Shown here piece by piece: positions 44,086 through 51,457 of a stretch of DNA of 64,000 nt. The DNA comes from CBDEFX01 sp965237635. Its GTDB lineage: Bacteria > Chloroflexota > Dehalococcoidia > Lucifugimonadales > CAUZJF01. Each line of letters starts with the position of its first letter. The stretch's first letter is position 1. A program made the translations under genes and the position numbers. The notes under the pieces were generated by a model. The model was not told where the DNA came from, searched no databases, and saw only the letters and a list, made by a program, of their open reading frames with translations. The DNA lies in the NCBI GenBank assembly GCA_965237635.1, contig CBDEFX010000002.1, positions 1,984,001 to 2,048,000 on the forward strand, written 5' to 3'.

Positions 44086-44616
44086 ATGACAATGCCAAAG
44101 CTGGTCAACGTAAAGCTAGATCTGAAGTTGCCGGGAATCGGAGGGGTTGCCGGAACGTGGGAACCGGACGAATCCGAAGTGAGGGCAGCCTGGGAGCTGT
44201 ATGTGGAAATGGCGACTCGGACTCCACTCGGTAGCTTCTCAACCCAAGAGGGGTCTCTGCGAGAAGCCCTGAACTCCATCTACTCGTTGTTCGACACCAC
44301 AAGAGGCATCTTGAGGAAGTATGGACCAGGCGTGGCGCGGCCAAAGAGCGGCCATGAGATGTCCTTTGGGTACCTGGCTGTCTCGATGCTTAATCTGGTA
44401 CTCCGTCCGCTTCTCACGGAGTGGCACCCCAAGCTTCGGAGCTGGGAACGAGACAATTCACACCTAGACGAAATCGAATGGGAGGAACGCAACGATTTCC
44501 TCAACGCGCTCAATGAAATCAGCGGTCAGCTTCGTCAGTACGCTGGTCTGTTCGCCGAAGTCGCAGATGTACCCGAACTGACAGAGAGTGGAGATGCGAC
44601 GACAACAACGACATAA
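44086..44616 (+). CDS. Conserved-looking protein of unknown function between two TIR genes
   Basis: 176 residues from ATG 44086; ATG 44092 is possible. Mostly helical: AWELYVEMATRTPLGSFSTQ and EGSLREALNSIYSLFDTTRG, then SFGYLAVSMLNLVLRPLLTE, WHPKLRSWERDNSHLDEIEW and EERNDFLNALNEISGQLRQY. The LRPLLTEWHPKL-x2-WE core with following helices looks like a defined motif. It ends inside the start of the next TIR gene (23-base overlap), so the three genes form a unit. It is a candidate sensor or adaptor. I do not recognise a named family. Confidence 0.65.
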   Translation: MTMPKLVNVKLDLKLPGIGGVAGTWEPDESEVRAAWELYVEMATRTPLGSFSTQEGSLREALNSIYSLFDTTRGILRKYGPGVARPKSGHEMSFGYLAVSMLNLVLRPLLTEWHPKLRSWERDNSHLDEIEWEERNDFLNALNEISGQLRQYAGLFAEVADVPELTESGDATTTTT

Positions 44617-45148
44617 GGTATTCGTTAGCTACCATCACGAGAACGACCAAGGGAGTCGTAACCGGTTCGAGAGACTGTTCGCCGAGGTATACGACATAAC
44701 GGATTCGCGATCAGTAAAGATAGGCGCCATCCCCAACGGATTGACCCTCGATGAAATCAGCCGCCGTATCCGCGACGACTACCTAAGTGACTCTACAGTG
44801 ACCGTGGTTCTCATAGGGAAAGATACATGGCGGAGGAAGCACGTCGACTGGGGAATCGCCGCAACGCTTCGCGGCACCGACGCCAATCCGAGATCAGGTC
44901 TGCTTGGCATTCTCCTGCCTACACACGCTTCCTACAATAGAGAAGACTACGATCCGTACACGATTCCACCACGACTCCACTACAACGTAGAATGTGGCTT
45001 TGCCGATTTGTATTCTTGGAGCGAATCGCCCGACGATGTGGCCGGCTGGGTACACAGGGCCTACAGGCGCAGAAGCACAGTCATTCCGGATAACTCCTCC
45101 GTCAGGTTCGCAAAGAACAGGAAGGGTCCACGGTGGTACCTTCATTAA
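44594..45148 (+). CDS. TIR-like protein 2 (MTH538/ThsB-like) lacking the usual catalytic Glu
   Basis: 184 residues from ATG 44594 (GTG 44588 possible). It begins HKVFVSYHHENDQGSRNRFE, the MTH538/ThsB-type TIR start, followed by GLTLDEISRRIRDDYLSDST, VTVVLIGKDTWRRKHVDWGI and LLGILLPTHA. Where related proteins and both other TIRs here have W-E-I, this one has DWGI (Gly86; codon GGA, one base from a Glu codon), so NAD cleavage by this subunit is doubtful. The tail has a further ~60 residues (NVECGFADLYSWSESPDDVA) typical of the MTH538 group. It overlaps the preceding gene and converges on Nmad2 with 68 bases between. Confidence 0.78.
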   Translation: MRRQQRHKVFVSYHHENDQGSRNRFERLFAEVYDITDSRSVKIGAIPNGLTLDEISRRIRDDYLSDSTVTVVLIGKDTWRRKHVDWGIAATLRGTDANPRSGLLGILLPTHASYNREDYDPYTIPPRLHYNVECGFADLYSWSESPDDVAGWVHRAYRRRSTVIPDNSSVRFAKNRKGPRWYLH

Positions 45149-45216
45149 GGATGCGGTCGAACGTCGATAGTGCCGACAAACGATAGGTGCCCTCAATTTG
45201 AGGCTGGTCCCGAGAT

Positions 45217-45813
45217 TTATCCCCAGTCCAGGGGAGCACCAGAATAACCGCCCTCCTGAAGACTTCTGAGCCACTCGACGAACTGAACGATAGTTCCTCC
45301 TGAGAAGCTATTGCGGTGTCCAATTCCCGCATGAACGATGTTCGTCCCACCGAATGTAGGGATCTTCTGTCCCTGACCGCCGAAATAGACGAAGTCGTCA
45401 CTGACGAGAACGCGGTTCACGGACGTATCGCGGCGGACGTTGTGAATATTGAGCGCGCCATCATGCAAGCTGTGGTGCGAGTCGGCCTGAAGCCATGAGC
45501 CACTGATCTCGTCCCACTGGTATATGTTGTCTCCAAAGGCTCGCATCTTGCTCGCGTGTAGGTTGGGACGCTTGTTGTTGAAACGAGGGTCATTCCAATA
45601 GTCATTAAACGACACGGCCTCACTGACCCGCATGGCATAGACAAGGTGTCCGTCTCGCTGCCTAGTTTTTGAACCCGTGCCAACCACCCAGTCTCCAATC
45701 GTGGCTGCTTGCCTGATTTTTGGCTTACAGGTAGCTAGTGTGCACAAGCCGTAGAAGGGATTCGGAGCGAATCCAAAATCCCTGGCTACTACGTATGAGT
45801 GCAGTCTCGTCAC
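45217..45813 (-). CDS. Nmad2-type nucleotide-modification-associated protein
   Basis: 198 residues from GTG 45813, eight bases after the TIR stop; codons further upstream overlap that gene. The sequence matches the Nmad2 domain, defined computationally from operons for DNA base hypermodification: LHSYVVARDFGFAPNPFYGL, CTLATCKPKIRQAATIGDWV, VGTGSK, LVYAMRVSEAVSFNDYWNDP, FGDNIYQWD, then NRVLVSDDFVYFGGQGQKIP. The PUA/EVE-like beta character and the conserved Cys-Lys-Pro turn suggest recognition or processing of a modified nucleotide; no activity is proven. It is the last gene of the Ubl/TIR operon. Confidence 0.75.
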   Translation of the reverse strand: MTRLHSYVVARDFGFAPNPFYGLCTLATCKPKIRQAATIGDWVVGTGSKTRQRDGHLVYAMRVSEAVSFNDYWNDPRFNNKRPNLHASKMRAFGDNIYQWDEISGSWLQADSHHSLHDGALNIHNVRRDTSVNRVLVSDDFVYFGGQGQKIPTFGGTNIVHAGIGHRNSFSGGTIVQFVEWLRSLQEGGYSGAPLDWG

Positions 45814-45821
45814 TGGGGAGT

Positions 45822-46298
45822 CTATCCACAGGAGTGTCTCGGGATAGGCCGACGATCCCGGCTGGATCCATCCTGGTTGAACCAACCATCAGAGTCGCCG
45901 TTTATGGTATCAATGATGCTCTCACCATGCCAACCAACAATTGCGTCACCATATCGGTCAAGTGCCTCTGGCAGTTCACAGTCCTTGGAACCCCATTCCC
46001 ATACGCCTACAATCCTCTTCCCAAGTTTGTGGGCCTGCTCGATTTCCCAGTCCACCCAATCGCTATCCTTAGTGTCTGGGGACACATACACGACGAGCAC
46101 ACCGGCCCACCTGATATGAGGTGCCAGTATCTGGCTCTTGATGTAGTCCGGGTTGCTGGCTGCGTTCGGTTTGTCCGAAGTAATGGATGAGTCACGCAAT
46201 GTCATGCCATGCTTCTGGGTTAAGTCCTTAATGCGAGTAAGGCCCTCATCATCCTCATGTATGTGACTGATAAAGACATTCCGCGTATCGTCCTCCAT
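45822..46298 (-). CDS. TIR-domain protein 3 (MTH538/ThsB-like), in the Ubl operon
   Basis: 158 residues from ATG 46298, three bases after the thymidylate-synthase-like stop. It starts TRNVFISHIHEDDEGLTRIK and contains DYIKSQILAPHIRWAGVLVV, then YVSPDTKDSDWVDWEIEQAH and KLGKRIVGVWEWGSKDCELP. Glu85 in WVDWEI is at the catalytic position for TIR NADases. The last ~25 residues are hydrophilic. In this operon it is the only obvious toxic effector, so the conjugation and nucleotide genes may control it; that is inference. Confidence 0.82.
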   Translation of the reverse strand: MEDDTRNVFISHIHEDDEGLTRIKDLTQKHGMTLRDSSITSDKPNAASNPDYIKSQILAPHIRWAGVLVVYVSPDTKDSDWVDWEIEQAHKLGKRIVGVWEWGSKDCELPEALDRYGDAIVGWHGESIIDTINGDSDGWFNQDGSSRDRRPIPRHSCG

Positions 46299-46301
46299 CG
46301 T

Positions 46302-47379
46302 CTACCACTCCTTTCCCAGACGTTGTCGACGTCTACTAGCTTGACTAGGGCTGTCACTGGATCTACTCGTCTGCCTCTGTCTGCTCGAGCACCATCTGGA
46401 CCAAAGCTGTTGATAAACGGGATTGGTGCAGCGAGACATGATGCGGGCTGCGGAGTCCGTCAGCCCACGGCGGCGTAGAGCTTCTGCCGTGAGGACCGCC
46501 GCCATGTTCCTGTAAGCCTGGGGTGCGCTGTCCCAGGAGGCCAACCCTTCGAGCGTATCCGGATCGGCCTTCGGGTCGATCATTTGCTCAACGCGGCTCT
46601 CCAGCTCCTTGAATACCCGATCTGACACCTGCCTAGTCAGGGTCAGGCAGTCGTCATTCGGCGAAACACTCGGCAGACCCCTTGAAGCCATCACGTTCTC
46701 CCAGCGACGGTCGTACACGTGCAGGCTGTCGCTTATCTGGGTGTACGAACCGCACTCGACTCCCAGCCACCCTGCCAGTATCTCCTGCATGGCTGTGAAT
46801 TGAACAAAGTTGTGAGGAACTCCCAGGAACATGTCATTGCTGCGGATGACCTGAAGCCACTCCAGCTTTCCGTCACGAAGCTTCGGCATCGCAACTACGT
46901 TGCACGGGGTGTCACAATCAGCTGGAGTCCCGTCATATGCAGGCAGGTCTAGTCGGGAATCCCAAATCTGCAGAACCACCTGCCTCGTGTTCGGATCGTG
47001 TTCAAGTACCTGGTAGGCCCGCTCAAGCTGGTCGATGCCAAGGTGGTGACGCAGGCGATTAGCCATAGGCTCCATGAAGCTCCGGGCCGGGCCCAACGAA
47101 GTCGTGATACCGGCTGTTCCAATATTCCAAGAATGCCAGGTCACGTCGTCCGGTCATAATCCAGACGACCTCCGCCAACGCAAAGGCCAAGTTCAACGGT
47201 GGCTCCCTGGAAACGACCCACCGCTGGCGCGGGTCTGCGATTGAGATTGCGACATGAAGAATTTCTCTGGTCGGACCTCCTCTGCTGCTTTGGCTGCCCA
47301 CCCCTTCCGACCGTCGAAATGCGTCAGCCGCCTGCTGCCACACGTCATCGGCCGATTGCCCCTGAAAGGCCGAAATCAC
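46302..47379 (-). pseudogene. Thymidylate-synthase-like protein with a one-base frameshift
   Basis: Starts at GTG 47379, overlapping the kinase stop (GTGA). The 5' part encodes WVVSREPPLNLAFALAEVVW and ends LHGAYG at TAA 47061-47059. Removing one base there (TAATCG to TATCGC) restores HGAYGYRLRHHLG and the rest: DCDTPCNVVAMPKLRDGKLE with the catalytic Cys, QVIRSNDMFLGVPHNFVQFT with the dUMP-type Asn, and QISDSLHVYDRRW. ThyA-like enzymes in DNA-hypermodification operons make thymine or hydroxymethyl-uracil nucleotides. The Asn argues for a dUMP rather than dCMP substrate. A C-terminal ~90-residue helical extension is present. The lesion may be real or a base error. Confidence 0.8.
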
Positions 47380-49073
47380 TCTGACCCTCCTTGAAGAGGA
47401 AGCAGATGGTTAATGCCCCACTTGGGAGGGTACCAATACCCTATGGGTTTCGGTGAGGGACGATACAGCTGCTTGATACGAGTGCGCTTGCTGAGCCCCT
47501 TGATCTCTGGATGTTTCACACGCGCGTACTTTGACACCTCGCAGAAGAGGTTTTGGCAGTCAATAAGCTGTAGCCGCCGCCCTCCCAGCGTACGGAACTT
47601 CAGTCCCAGCCTCTCGAACTCACGCTCTTGGCTCTCCGTAACCAATTTGATGATATCGGCATCGTTCAGGCCGCTCTGATCTGTGAAACACTTGCGAATG
47701 CCATCCAGGGCTCCTGGCCCGGGCACAACGAACTCCATCTCGGAGAAATCGGTAAATTCGCTGTAGTTGAGGTCCGTAGCGAACTGATAAGCAAGGAAGT
47801 TACCTATGGTCGGGTATGACCGGAGCACATCGAAGGCCTCGGCCATGGTCGACGCCTCAGTGATCCTTTGCGGCACCTCATCCTCCATCATCCGTTCCAG
47901 TAGCATCAGGTGATTGCGATGCTTCTGAGATTGGCCGAACGAACTCCTGCCTGACGGCATCATGTAGGCCGCCGAGTAGATTCTTGTGCCGGCCGCAAGA
48001 GCCTCCGTCAGCACACGGTCGTACTTCTGGAAGGAGTAGTCGGCATGACTGATCGTCGTCAGCTGACCGCGCAACATCTCCCACGTATCGATTTTGTTGA
48101 AAAGCTTGAAGAGGATGGTGCGGAAGAACACTTCCTCCGGCGACGGGTCCCCATCGTATATAACGTGCCTGATGAGGTACTGGCTCACGCGATCCGATGC
48201 CCGATAGGCATTGGTGAACTTATGCTTGGCGAGGATAGGGTCGGTCGTCCACGGAGCGGGAAGTCCTTCGAGCTTGCGGAAGAACACCTCCTGACGCTCG
48301 ACAGCAAAGCGCCAGTAGCTCTCATACACGACCGTGGTTCCAGCCGACGCTAGCGTTGTGAAGGCCGATGTAGCCTTTGTGGGAGGAGGGAGAAGGGGCA
48401 ACTGGTCACTAGGTCCCCGCAGCGGGCTGGCCAAGTCGGCAGGAGCGTCATGTCGCACGTCAGGAATTAGGCCTTGGAGACAGGCGAGTAGCTGACTGAG
48501 AGAGTCTTCCACCGCTGAATCATTCTGTATTCGGTGGATAGGGTACTGGCCCTTCTCGTTGTCTGAAAGTATCTGGTAGCCCTCTCGCAGCGGTGTGCAG
48601 TCCTCACCATCAAATGCCTCCCCGGACCGGTCGACCAAGAAGAGGGCATCGGGCTTGATGCCACGCCAATGTAGACGCTCTGCCTGAATCAAGGCGTCCA
48701 AAGTGGGGCTCTCGACCGACGCTGCCCGACCGTAGACCCAGGTCGACCACCAAAAGCGGTCGAGGATCACCCAACGACCTTCACGGAGCGCCGGTAGGAT
48801 ACGCTGTTCTATCTCATCCAGATGTGCGGCGATGTGTAGGGCTTGCAGGCTCGTGCCTGTTATCGCCTTTAGCCCATACGAAGCCGGGGCGTGATGCACG
48901 TCATAGACCAGTCGGCCAACGGTCCCCTCATCCTTACCTGGAAACGATAGGTGGTCGCATATGAGGCCCATTGCCTTGAGCTTGTCGGCGAGGGCTCGTG
49001 AAAGCGTGGACTTTCCGACGCCGTCAGGTCCCTCAAAGACGATTAGCCTTCTTGAATTCATCACCTCAGGCAT
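47376..49073 (-). CDS. dTMP-kinase fused to a 5-hmdU-DNA-kinase/aGPT-type helical domain
   Basis: 565 residues from ATG 49073, overlapping the upstream small gene by eight bases. Residues 1-210 are a thymidylate-kinase-like P-loop domain: RLIVFEGPDGVGKSTLSRAL, HLSFPGKDEG, RWVILDRFWWSTWVYGRAAS. Residues 245-565 match the helical domain described for 5-hydroxymethyl-dU DNA kinases and glutamyl/putrescinyl-thymine pyrophosphorylases: YWRFAVERQEVFFRKLEGLP, KFTNAYRASDRVSQYLIRHV, FFRTILFKLFNKIDTWEMLR, NFLAYQFATDLNYSEFTDFS, EMEFVVPGPGALDGIRKCF, then LQLIDCQNLFCEVSKYARV. Family knowledge suggests phosphorylation or activation of a modified thymine on DNA or as a nucleotide. The fusion in a bacterial defence-type operon is unusual. 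Confidence 0.82.
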   Translation of the reverse strand: MPEVMNSRRLIVFEGPDGVGKSTLSRALADKLKAMGLICDHLSFPGKDEGTVGRLVYDVHHAPASYGLKAITGTSLQALHIAAHLDEIEQRILPALREGRWVILDRFWWSTWVYGRAASVESPTLDALIQAERLHWRGIKPDALFLVDRSGEAFDGEDCTPLREGYQILSDNEKGQYPIHRIQNDSAVEDSLSQLLACLQGLIPDVRHDAPADLASPLRGPSDQLPLLPPPTKATSAFTTLASAGTTVVYESYWRFAVERQEVFFRKLEGLPAPWTTDPILAKHKFTNAYRASDRVSQYLIRHVIYDGDPSPEEVFFRTILFKLFNKIDTWEMLRGQLTTISHADYSFQKYDRVLTEALAAGTRIYSAAYMMPSGRSSFGQSQKHRNHLMLLERMMEDEVPQRITEASTMAEAFDVLRSYPTIGNFLAYQFATDLNYSEFTDFSEMEFVVPGPGALDGIRKCFTDQSGLNDADIIKLVTESQEREFERLGLKFRTLGGRRLQLIDCQNLFCEVSKYARVKHPEIKGLSKRTRIKQLYRPSPKPIGYWYPPKWGINHLLPLQGGSE

Positions 49074-49269
49074 GCACGCTCTCCCTTGAATCAGTTCCTG
49101 CCTGATCCTCAAAGTCCAATAGGTCCGACTCCACCCGGCGGGCCGGTCTAGCCGAGTCCCTCTTGGCTTTGCGCTGAGTTCCTACCTGCAGGGCGACTCC
49201 GGTGAGGTTTGCGATACAGAAGGAGGAGTTGCCTAACTCGACAGCACACCACCCGACTCGCCCCGGCAC
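49066..49269 (-). CDS. 67-residue orphan protein in the Ubl operon
   Basis: GTG 49269 lies two bases after the E1 stop, and the stop TGA overlaps the next ATG by eight bases, so position alone argues that it is translated. Sequence: a hydrophobic, Cys-containing first half (GRVGWCAVELGNSSFCIANL, then TGVALQVG) and a basic/acidic second half (RKAKRDSARPARRVESDLLD). The first half could form a short beta-hairpin. I recognise no family. It could be an adaptor or an inhibitor peptide; a chance frame is possible. Confidence 0.45.
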   Translation of the reverse strand: MPGRVGWCAVELGNSSFCIANLTGVALQVGTQRKAKRDSARPARRVESDLLDFEDQAGTDSRESVHA

Positions 49270-49271
49270 AG

Positions 49272-50645
49272 CTACCTCGAGGCTCCAAGATATCGCTGCA
49301 CATCTGCTTCATCCCCTCTGCCTCTTATCCCTGAGCAGTGGTAGCAGTCAGGGTCGGGGTTTTTGGTTGGAATGGTGACGACGCCTCTCTCACCATAGTA
49401 TTTCAGGACGTTCTTTGGTTGCCGCGGTACGCCGGTAGTCGCCAGCATGAACTCCGTCACTCCGAGAGAGGCGATTACGCCATTGATGGACACCACTGAA
49501 GGACCAGCTTCCCCCAAGTCATCAATGGGAACCCCGTAAATGGCCGCGTGGTCCTTTCTCTGTTCGTCGCTCATCAAATCGATTCGGGCCGCTTGAAGGT
49601 CGAGTTCGTCGTAACAGACCAGGCAACCGGTGTCGTCGCCTACTACACACACCCTACCTCCATACTTTGTACCCCCCTCGACGATATCTGACGCCAGGTC
49701 AAAGTAGGGCTTGGCATAGGCCAGACATAGTTCATTTAGAATCAGACGTGACCCATCGTTGTCCATACACCCGAACACATAGTCAGCCTCCATGATGGCA
49801 TCAAAGGCAGGTTGACCTCGCAGGCATTCAGCAATGGTGACGACCTCTACCTCCGGATTGATTTCACCAGCAAGCCGTCTCCCGAGATCAACCTTTGGCA
49901 TGCCAGGAACGAGATCGTCATGCCTTAGACCAACGTAACGATTGCGATTTGTCTCGTCGACCTCTTCGGAGTCGATCAAAACCAGCCTCCCCATGCCGAG
50001 GAGGGCAAGCTGCTGAACGACGTGAGTCCCCAGGCCACCAACTCCAACAACCGCAACGCTGGCGGCCCTTAGAGAATCCTGCCCACTCTGACCGAAGAAG
50101 CGAACGTTGCGATCGTACCTCTCGCTATCCACGACAAGGGATGACAGCCTGGTGGGCTGGAACGCTCTGTCTCCCACGACGATGCCGTCCAGGTGCTGAG
50201 GTTTCTCGGGATCCATCATCCACGCAAGGGCATCGAAGTCGGTGTGCGTGACCACCACGGCGAAATAGGGTCTCTTCCTGAGACGCCACCGAACATGAGG
50301 AACGAACTCCCGTAGCCCGCGCCGGTCCAATGGGGAGAATCTTACTGGCTGGGGACCTAAGTGGGAGTGGAATTCGACTATCGAAGCGCCAAGGTCGTGA
50401 GCTCGCTTGATGACACTGGCCCGGAATTCGTCATTAAGCTCTAGGTGGTACCAACTATTCTCAACTAAGCCGTCTGGAGGGACGGGATACCATTCGACAT
50501 GCTCGTAGACTTGGGTATCGTCGGTGTGAAACCCTGGCACGACAAACATGAACCCCGCAGACTCTGACTCCTCGTTGTTCTCAAGGAGATGTGCCAAGAC
50601 CTCCTCGTAGACGCTCCTAGGGACATGGAGAAGAACTCGGCCCAT
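49272..50645 (-). CDS. JAB deubiquitinase-like / E1 activating enzyme fusion
   Basis: 457 residues; ATG 50645 is one base after the E2 stop. Residues 1-150 are a JAB/JAMM metalloprotease: upstream Glu27 region, then EFHSHLGPQPVRFSPLD (His93, His95, Ser104, Asp107; spacing one residue longer than the textbook H-x-H-x7-S-x2-D). Residues 175-457 are a ThiF/E1 domain: VAVVGVGGLGTHVVQQLALL, LIDSEEVDETNRNR, FGCMDNDGSRLILNELCLAY, and zinc knuckles GCLVCYDEL and DCYHCSG. Family knowledge: E1 adenylates and thioesterifies the Ubl C-terminus, while JAB trims or removes it. Both activities on one chain fit the flanking E2 and Ubl. Confidence 0.88.
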   Translation of the reverse strand: MGRVLLHVPRSVYEEVLAHLLENNEESESAGFMFVVPGFHTDDTQVYEHVEWYPVPPDGLVENSWYHLELNDEFRASVIKRAHDLGASIVEFHSHLGPQPVRFSPLDRRGLREFVPHVRWRLRKRPYFAVVVTHTDFDALAWMMDPEKPQHLDGIVVGDRAFQPTRLSSLVVDSERYDRNVRFFGQSGQDSLRAASVAVVGVGGLGTHVVQQLALLGMGRLVLIDSEEVDETNRNRYVGLRHDDLVPGMPKVDLGRRLAGEINPEVEVVTIAECLRGQPAFDAIMEADYVFGCMDNDGSRLILNELCLAYAKPYFDLASDIVEGGTKYGGRVCVVGDDTGCLVCYDELDLQAARIDLMSDEQRKDHAAIYGVPIDDLGEAGPSVVSINGVIASLGVTEFMLATTGVPRQPKNVLKYYGERGVVTIPTKNPDPDCYHCSGIRGRGDEADVQRYLGASR

Positions 50646-50646
50646 G

Positions 50647-51036
50647 CTAAGCCCCCTCCTGGAACCTGTCGGCGAAGCCTCTTGCCCACTGAAGAAGATT
50701 GGATCCCCTTGGGGTGTCCGCCGTTGGTTTCCATACTATCGGGGTCCACGAAAAGAAGCCCCACGTTTCTCCGAATGGAGGTTGATTGGAGGCCGGGTCC
50801 GTGTAGTTGTTTGGAGTAGCTCCTTCGAACTGTATCCCCGACGGAACGAAGAATCCGTACAGTGGTGCCGCGGGATACCCATCACTGACTTGGAACGCCA
50901 CATCAGTTGCCGCTCTGTTCCATCCTTCGGGAAGTGGATACGACGGCAGGCATACCCAGCGCCCGTCCTCTTGGTACACGACGTCTGGGAATACCTGCCG
51001 GATGAGCGTCAGCTCGGCCTCAATACGCTCCGTCAC
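50647..51036 (-). CDS. E2-like conjugating protein (Prok-E2_E type)
   Basis: 129 residues from GTG 51036, six bases downstream of the Ubl stop. It follows the prokaryotic E2 family E layout: IEAELTLIRQVFPDVVYQED and GRWVCLPSYPLPEGWNRAAT, VAFQVSDGYPAAPLYGFFVP, then TWGFFSWTPIVWKPTADTPR and a terminal helix NLLQWARGFADRFQ. The strand-loop pattern with P-x2-P-Y-G and W-x3-W is that of an E2 fold. The only Cys is Cys29 in the second strand, not at the usual E2 active-site position after the central strands. It may use that Cys, act as a scaffold, or conjugate by another residue. Confidence 0.75.
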   Translation of the reverse strand: MTERIEAELTLIRQVFPDVVYQEDGRWVCLPSYPLPEGWNRAATDVAFQVSDGYPAAPLYGFFVPSGIQFEGATPNNYTDPASNQPPFGETWGFFSWTPIVWKPTADTPRGSNLLQWARGFADRFQEGA

Positions 51037-51041
51037 GACGC

Positions 51042-51284
51042 CTAGCCCCGCTGGAATCTGATCTTCTTCGAGAAGCCTATTCCCGGCCTCAGCTTTACTA
51101 CCTCGCCTGGCTCCAAGTTTCGTTCGGTGCCGTCCTCCAGATCTATCAGTACCACGCCTGCTGAGACATCCCAGCCGCCGAGTGCGGCTACCTCTTCCGT
51201 GGTAATAGTGTCCTTCTCCCAGGGCTTGAACGCACCCTCGATGTCTACTTCGTACTTGGCGTCGCGTACGGTCTGCTCGCTCAT
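51042..51284 (-). CDS. Single-domain multiubiquitin-type ubiquitin-like protein
   Basis: 80 residues from ATG 51284, AAGGAG upstream. Beta-grasp pattern of the prokaryotic Multi_ubiq family: KYEVDIEGAFKPWEKDTITT, EEVAALGGWDVSAGVVLIDL, EDGTERNLEPGEVVKLRPGI, ending GFSKKIRFQRG with a C-terminal Gly. Members usually have several such domains in tandem; here there is one. The terminal Gly is exposed without processing, so it could be activated by the E1 directly. First gene of the minus-strand operon, reading away from the XRE regulator. Confidence 0.8.
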   Translation of the reverse strand: MSEQTVRDAKYEVDIEGAFKPWEKDTITTEEVAALGGWDVSAGVVLIDLEDGTERNLEPGEVVKLRPGIGFSKKIRFQRG

Positions 51285-51340
51285 GATTAGCTATCTCCTT
51301 CTGCCCTAGATCGGGGCCATGACTTGGGATCCTTGTGGTA

Positions 51341-51369
51341 AGGATACGAAGGGGCGCTCGCGATGTCAA
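51341..51369 (-). promoter_or_regulatory. Sigma-70-like promoter of the Ubl operon
   Basis: On the minus strand TTGACA (51369-51364) and TATCCT (51346-51341) are 17 bases apart. Predicted start about 51334, giving a leader of about 50 bases before the Ubl ATG at 51284. Confidence 0.6.
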
Positions 51370-51377
51370 GCGGTACT

Positions 51378-51387
51378 GCTCTAGAGC
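51378..51387. promoter_or_regulatory. Candidate operator GCTCTAGAGC between divergent promoters
   Basis: Perfect 10-bp palindrome lying between the two outward-facing -35 boxes at 51364-51369 and 51395-51400. Its position suits binding by the adjacent XRE regulator to control both directions. Inference from position only. Confidence 0.4.
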
Positions 51388-51394
51388 TTAAACG

Positions 51395-51423
51395 TTGACA
51401 AATGGACACTCGGCCATTACTCT
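51395..51423 (+). promoter_or_regulatory. Candidate promoter of the XRE/ImmA genes
   Basis: TTGACA at 51395-51400 with a weak -10-like TACTCT at 51418-51423 (17 bases apart). The XRE ATG is at 51458 with AGGTGA eight bases upstream. Confidence 0.4.
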
Positions 51424-51457
51424 CACCTACAGATAGCTCAGAAGAGGTGACGCAAGA

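Noticed and set aside
45217..49073. Reading the TS/kinase/Nmad2 genes as part of a resident phage
   Set aside because: No structural, packaging or lysis genes are near; the only phage remnant is 33 kb away and of different gene content.
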